A stretch of 8,080 bases of DNA from an uncultured Bacilli bacterium (GTDB lineage: Bacteria; Bacillota_I; Bacilli_A; RF39; UBA660): contig CAKORH010000039.1 of the NCBI GenBank assembly GCA_934101235.1, forward strand, positions 1 through 8,080. Reading direction: 5' to 3'. The translations under genes and the position numbers were made by a program. A model generated the notes under the pieces. The model did not search any database, had not been told where the DNA came from, and was given only the letters and a program-made list of their open reading frames with translations. Shown in pieces: positions 6,664-8,080 of this stretch (positions are counted from its first letter, which is position 1; every line of letters starts with the position of its first letter).

Positions 6664-7132
6664 CTTTTATTATTTTGTATATATTTAGTAAATCTTCAAA
6701 TTTATAGTGTGCATTTCTTGTAGAAGTACTAGGTAAGTAGAAATATTCTACATTTAGATTTTTGAAATATTTTTCATATAAATTGTATGATGCTTTTCCT
6801 GTTAGAAATACATATTTTATATTAGTATTTTTTACTATTTCGTCTATGTCGTTAACTTCTATATTTTTTAAAGAAGAATCATCAGAGCCATTTATTTCAC
6901 ATGATTTAATCATATCGTATAGGCCAATATTGTTTAATAATAAAAAATTAGTTTTTTCTTCTATTGTATTTAGATTTGTAGCATATAAAGTTTCCATAAT
7001 TTTCCAAAATCTATTTGTTTTATGTGAATAATAAAAATTATTTTTTCTTGATACTACACTTGGAATGCTTCCTAATATAAGTATTTTAGTATTTTTATTA
7101 TAAATTGGTTTTAAAGTGTGTTCTACTTTCAT
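6644..7132 (-). CDS. Hypoxanthine/uracil-DNA glycosylase family protein (UDG family 6-like)
   Basis: A 162-residue protein of the uracil-DNA glycosylase superfamily, most like the DNA-deoxyinosine (hypoxanthine) glycosylases, which excise deaminated adenine to begin base-excision repair. Motif 1 is ILILGSIPSV (17-26). FYYSHKTNRFW (33-43) matches the family's FYYxHPxNRFW signature; its Asn (N40) corresponds to the residue reported as important in the family 6 enzyme. GLYDMIKSCEINGSDDSSLKN (split here: GLYDMIKSCE at 70-79, then a DSS-N segment to 90) and LPSTSTRNAHY (133-143, the second conserved loop) complete the pattern. Length is typical. The ATG at 7130-7132 has AAGGA 9 nt upstream. Own promoter; tail-to-tail with the zinc-ribbon gene, overlapping by 6 bases. 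Substrate preference between hypoxanthine and uracil is inferred from family only. Confidence 0.87.
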   Translation of the reverse strand: MKVEHTLKPIYNKNTKILILGSIPSVVSRKNNFYYSHKTNRFWKIMETLYATNLNTIEEKTNFLLLNNIGLYDMIKSCEINGSDDSSLKNIEVNDIDEIVKNTNIKYVFLTGKASYNLYEKYFKNLNVEYFYLPSTSTRNAHYKFEDLLNIYKIIKEKNDTL

Positions 7133-7153
7133 AATATCAGTTCCTTTTTTGTT

Positions 7154-7182
7154 ATAATACTATATATTTATTTTCATTTCAA
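7154..7182 (-). promoter_or_regulatory. Promoter of the DNA glycosylase gene
   Basis: On the minus strand, TTGAAA (7177-7182), a 17-nt spacer and TATTAT (7154-7159). Predicted start near 7147, inside the purine-rich Shine-Dalgarno region, giving a leader of about 15 nt. Confidence 0.72.
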
Positions 7183-7206
7183 AATAAAAAATAGATAATT
7201 CTATTT
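7181..7206 (-). terminator. Weak terminator after uppS
   Basis: On the minus strand, AAATAG (7206-7201) pairs with CTATTT (7194-7189) around a 6-nt loop, followed by Ts broken by one A. The stem contains the uppS TAG stop, has only one G-C pair, and its U-run overlaps the -35 box of the next promoter, so some read-through into the glycosylase gene is likely. Confidence 0.45.
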
Positions 7207-7902
7207 AATATTGCTTTTTGCATTTCCAAAACGTCTATTACGTTTATTATAATTTTTTAATGCTTCGTCGAAATCATTTTCGGTAAATGCTGGAAAATAA
7301 GTATTAGTAAAATATAATTCGGCATATGCTAATTGATATAGCATAAAGTTACTTATTCTTTGTTCTCCACTTGTACGTATCATTAAATCTATTGGTGGTA
7401 TATTTTGATATAAGTATTTATTGAATTCTTCTTTGTTTATTTCTTTTATGTTACTTTTTAATATTTTATTTACGGCATCTATAATTTCTTGTTGACCTCC
7501 GTAATTTAAACATATATTACATATACCCTTAGTACAATTTTTTGTTATTTCTGTAGTTTCATTTATTACTTTAATAATAGATTTATCTAAATTTTCTTTA
7601 GAGCCTGAAAATATTACTTTTATATTCTTTTTTAGAAAGTAATTGCTTTCTTTTTTAAAAGTCTTTTTGAATAATGTCATTAAATGATTTACTTCTTTTT
7701 TTTCTCTTTTAAAGTTTTCTGTTGAGAATACAAATAATGATAAATATTTAACTCCTTTAGTTAAAATATAGTCTGATATCTTTTTTAAATTTTTTAATCC
7801 TTCATCATGTCCTTTACTTCTATTTAGTCCTCTTTCTTCTGCCCATCTTCCATTTCCATCTACTATTATTGCTACATGATTTGGTATGTTTAATTCATTC
7901 AT
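7201..7902 (-). CDS. uppS: Isoprenyl transferase / undecaprenyl diphosphate synthase
   Basis: A 233-residue cis-prenyltransferase that extends farnesyl diphosphate with isopentenyl diphosphate to make the C55 lipid carrier for cell-wall polymers. Motifs: HVAIIVDGNGRWA (9-21; D15 is the catalytic Mg-binding Asp), SLFVFSTENFKR (55-66), NYGGQQEI (133-140), IDLMIRTSGEQRISNF (171-186), AYAELYFT (192-199) and the terminal RNRRFG (221-226). Gln replaces the more usual Arg after NYGG. I place the start at the ATG at 7900-7902, because GGAGG (7911-7915) sits 8 nt upstream; an in-frame ATG at 7915-7917 overlaps that site and has none of its own. Slightly shorter than the usual 240-255 residues. In many Bacillota uppS precedes cdsA; here the next gene downstream is the DNA glycosylase, so that linkage is broken. 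Confidence 0.95.
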   Translation of the reverse strand: MNELNIPNHVAIIVDGNGRWAEERGLNRSKGHDEGLKNLKKISDYILTKGVKYLSLFVFSTENFKREKKEVNHLMTLFKKTFKKESNYFLKKNIKVIFSGSKENLDKSIIKVINETTEITKNCTKGICNICLNYGGQQEIIDAVNKILKSNIKEINKEEFNKYLYQNIPPIDLMIRTSGEQRISNFMLYQLAYAELYFTNTYFPAFTENDFDEALKNYNKRNRRFGNAKSNIK

Positions 7903-7923
7903 TTTTAATTCCTCCATAAGATT

Positions 7924-7951
7924 ATTATATAATATACGGAATAAATAGCAA
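7924..7951 (-). promoter_or_regulatory. Promoter of uppS
   Basis: On the minus strand, TTGCTA (7946-7951), a 16-nt spacer and TATAAT (7924-7929), 21 nt before the chosen ATG. The predicted start near 7917 would fall on the rejected upstream ATG, which further supports the shorter uppS start. Confidence 0.7.
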
Positions 7952-7978
7952 TTTTTTTAATAATTTTAGTAAAATTGT

Positions 7979-8007
7979 TTGACAAATTTGATTTAGTACC
8001 ATATAAT
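7979..8007 (+). promoter_or_regulatory. Consensus sigma-A promoter reading out of the right edge
   Basis: TTGACA (7979-7984), a 17-nt spacer and TATAAT (8002-8007): a perfect match in both boxes and the ideal spacing. Predicted start near 8014. It is divergent from the uppS promoter; the two -10 boxes are 72 nt apart. The gene it serves lies beyond the window. Confidence 0.85.
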
Positions 8008-8019
8008 TTTAAATGGTAC
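7996..8019 (+). repeat. Operator-like inverted repeat around the -10 box
   Basis: GTACCAT (7996-8002) and ATGGTAC (8013-8019) are perfect 7-bp inverted arms separated by 10 nt. The -10 box begins at the last base of the left arm, and the predicted transcription start falls in the right arm. Because the left arm is upstream of the start, this would act as DNA rather than as an RNA hairpin. Arm spacing of about two half-turns suits a dimeric repressor. No known operator matches it confidently. Confidence 0.55.
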
Positions 8020-8080
8020 ATTTTATTTATCTGTTTTTTATTTGATGTGGGAAGTTAAATGAAATACGGATGGTGAAAGG
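8014..8080 (+). other. Start of an untranslated leader, possibly structured RNA
   Basis: About 67 nt downstream of the consensus promoter contain no credible coding start: ATG at 8045 gives five codons and ATG at 8059 gives MKYGW then TGA. The segment GGGAAGTTAAAT (8049-8060) followed by GAAAGG (8075-8080) faintly recalls the 5' side of a T-box Stem I (GGGAA-AGTA ... AGAGAGG), but the window ends too early to tell. Confidence 0.35.

Noticed and set aside
6762..7031. Plus-strand frame inside the DNA glycosylase gene
   Set aside because: Antisense shadow; the minus-strand frame carries all the glycosylase motifs.
7992..8022. Possible FapR-type operator, since TTTAGTACC and GGTAC resemble its half-sites
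   Set aside because: In FapR sites the arms are almost adjacent; here the GTACC and GGTAC parts are 12 or more nt apart, so the match is not convincing.
8045..8062. Possible mraZ-type GTGGG operator or start codon in the right-edge leader
   Set aside because: Only one GTGGG copy is present without the repeats expected for MraZ, and the ATG there opens a frame of five codons.

Overview
The window is about 8 kb of very AT-rich bacterial chromosome. AT-ending codons dominate, AGA is the usual Arg codon, and proteins are rich in Lys, Asn and Ile. Strong purine-rich Shine-Dalgarno sites, hairpin plus U-run terminators, a T-box leader on pheST and eight compact genes point to a low-GC Bacillota, plausibly a host-associated Bacilli lineage near Erysipelotrichia or RF39/Mollicutes relatives. 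That placement is an inference. The genetic code looks standard: all visible Trp codons are TGG, no gene has an in-frame TGA, and none ends in TGA.

Layout from left to right. (1) The 3' end of lysS, with its terminator. (2) A solitary YfcC/DcuC-like membrane transporter gene with its own promoter and terminator. (3) A tRNA-Phe-responsive T-box leader (specifier TTC, T-box motif, antiterminator and terminator all traceable by base pairing) driving the pheS-pheT operon, both subunits complete, followed by a strong terminator. (4) A two-gene unit of a dCMP deaminase strongly resembling the eukaryotic DCTD type and, one base later, a small zinc-ribbon membrane protein. (5) Convergent on the minus strand, a hypoxanthine/uracil-DNA glycosylase-like gene; the tail-to-tail stop codons sit in one hairpin. 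(6) uppS, also on the minus strand, with its own promoter and a weak terminator. (7) At the right edge, a consensus TTGACA-N17-TATAAT promoter on the plus strand, with an inverted repeat around its -10 box and the first ~65 nt of an unassigned leader.

Functionally this is mostly housekeeping: Lys and Phe tRNA charging, dUMP supply for dTMP synthesis, base-damage repair and the lipid carrier for cell-wall synthesis. I see no mobile element, CRISPR array, tRNA or rRNA gene. I do not see a convincing new multigene system. The most notable points are the eukaryote-like dCMP deaminase, the repeated -10-to-ATG spacing of 20-21 nt at four genes, the operator-like palindrome at the right edge and the small zinc-ribbon membrane protein of unknown role.
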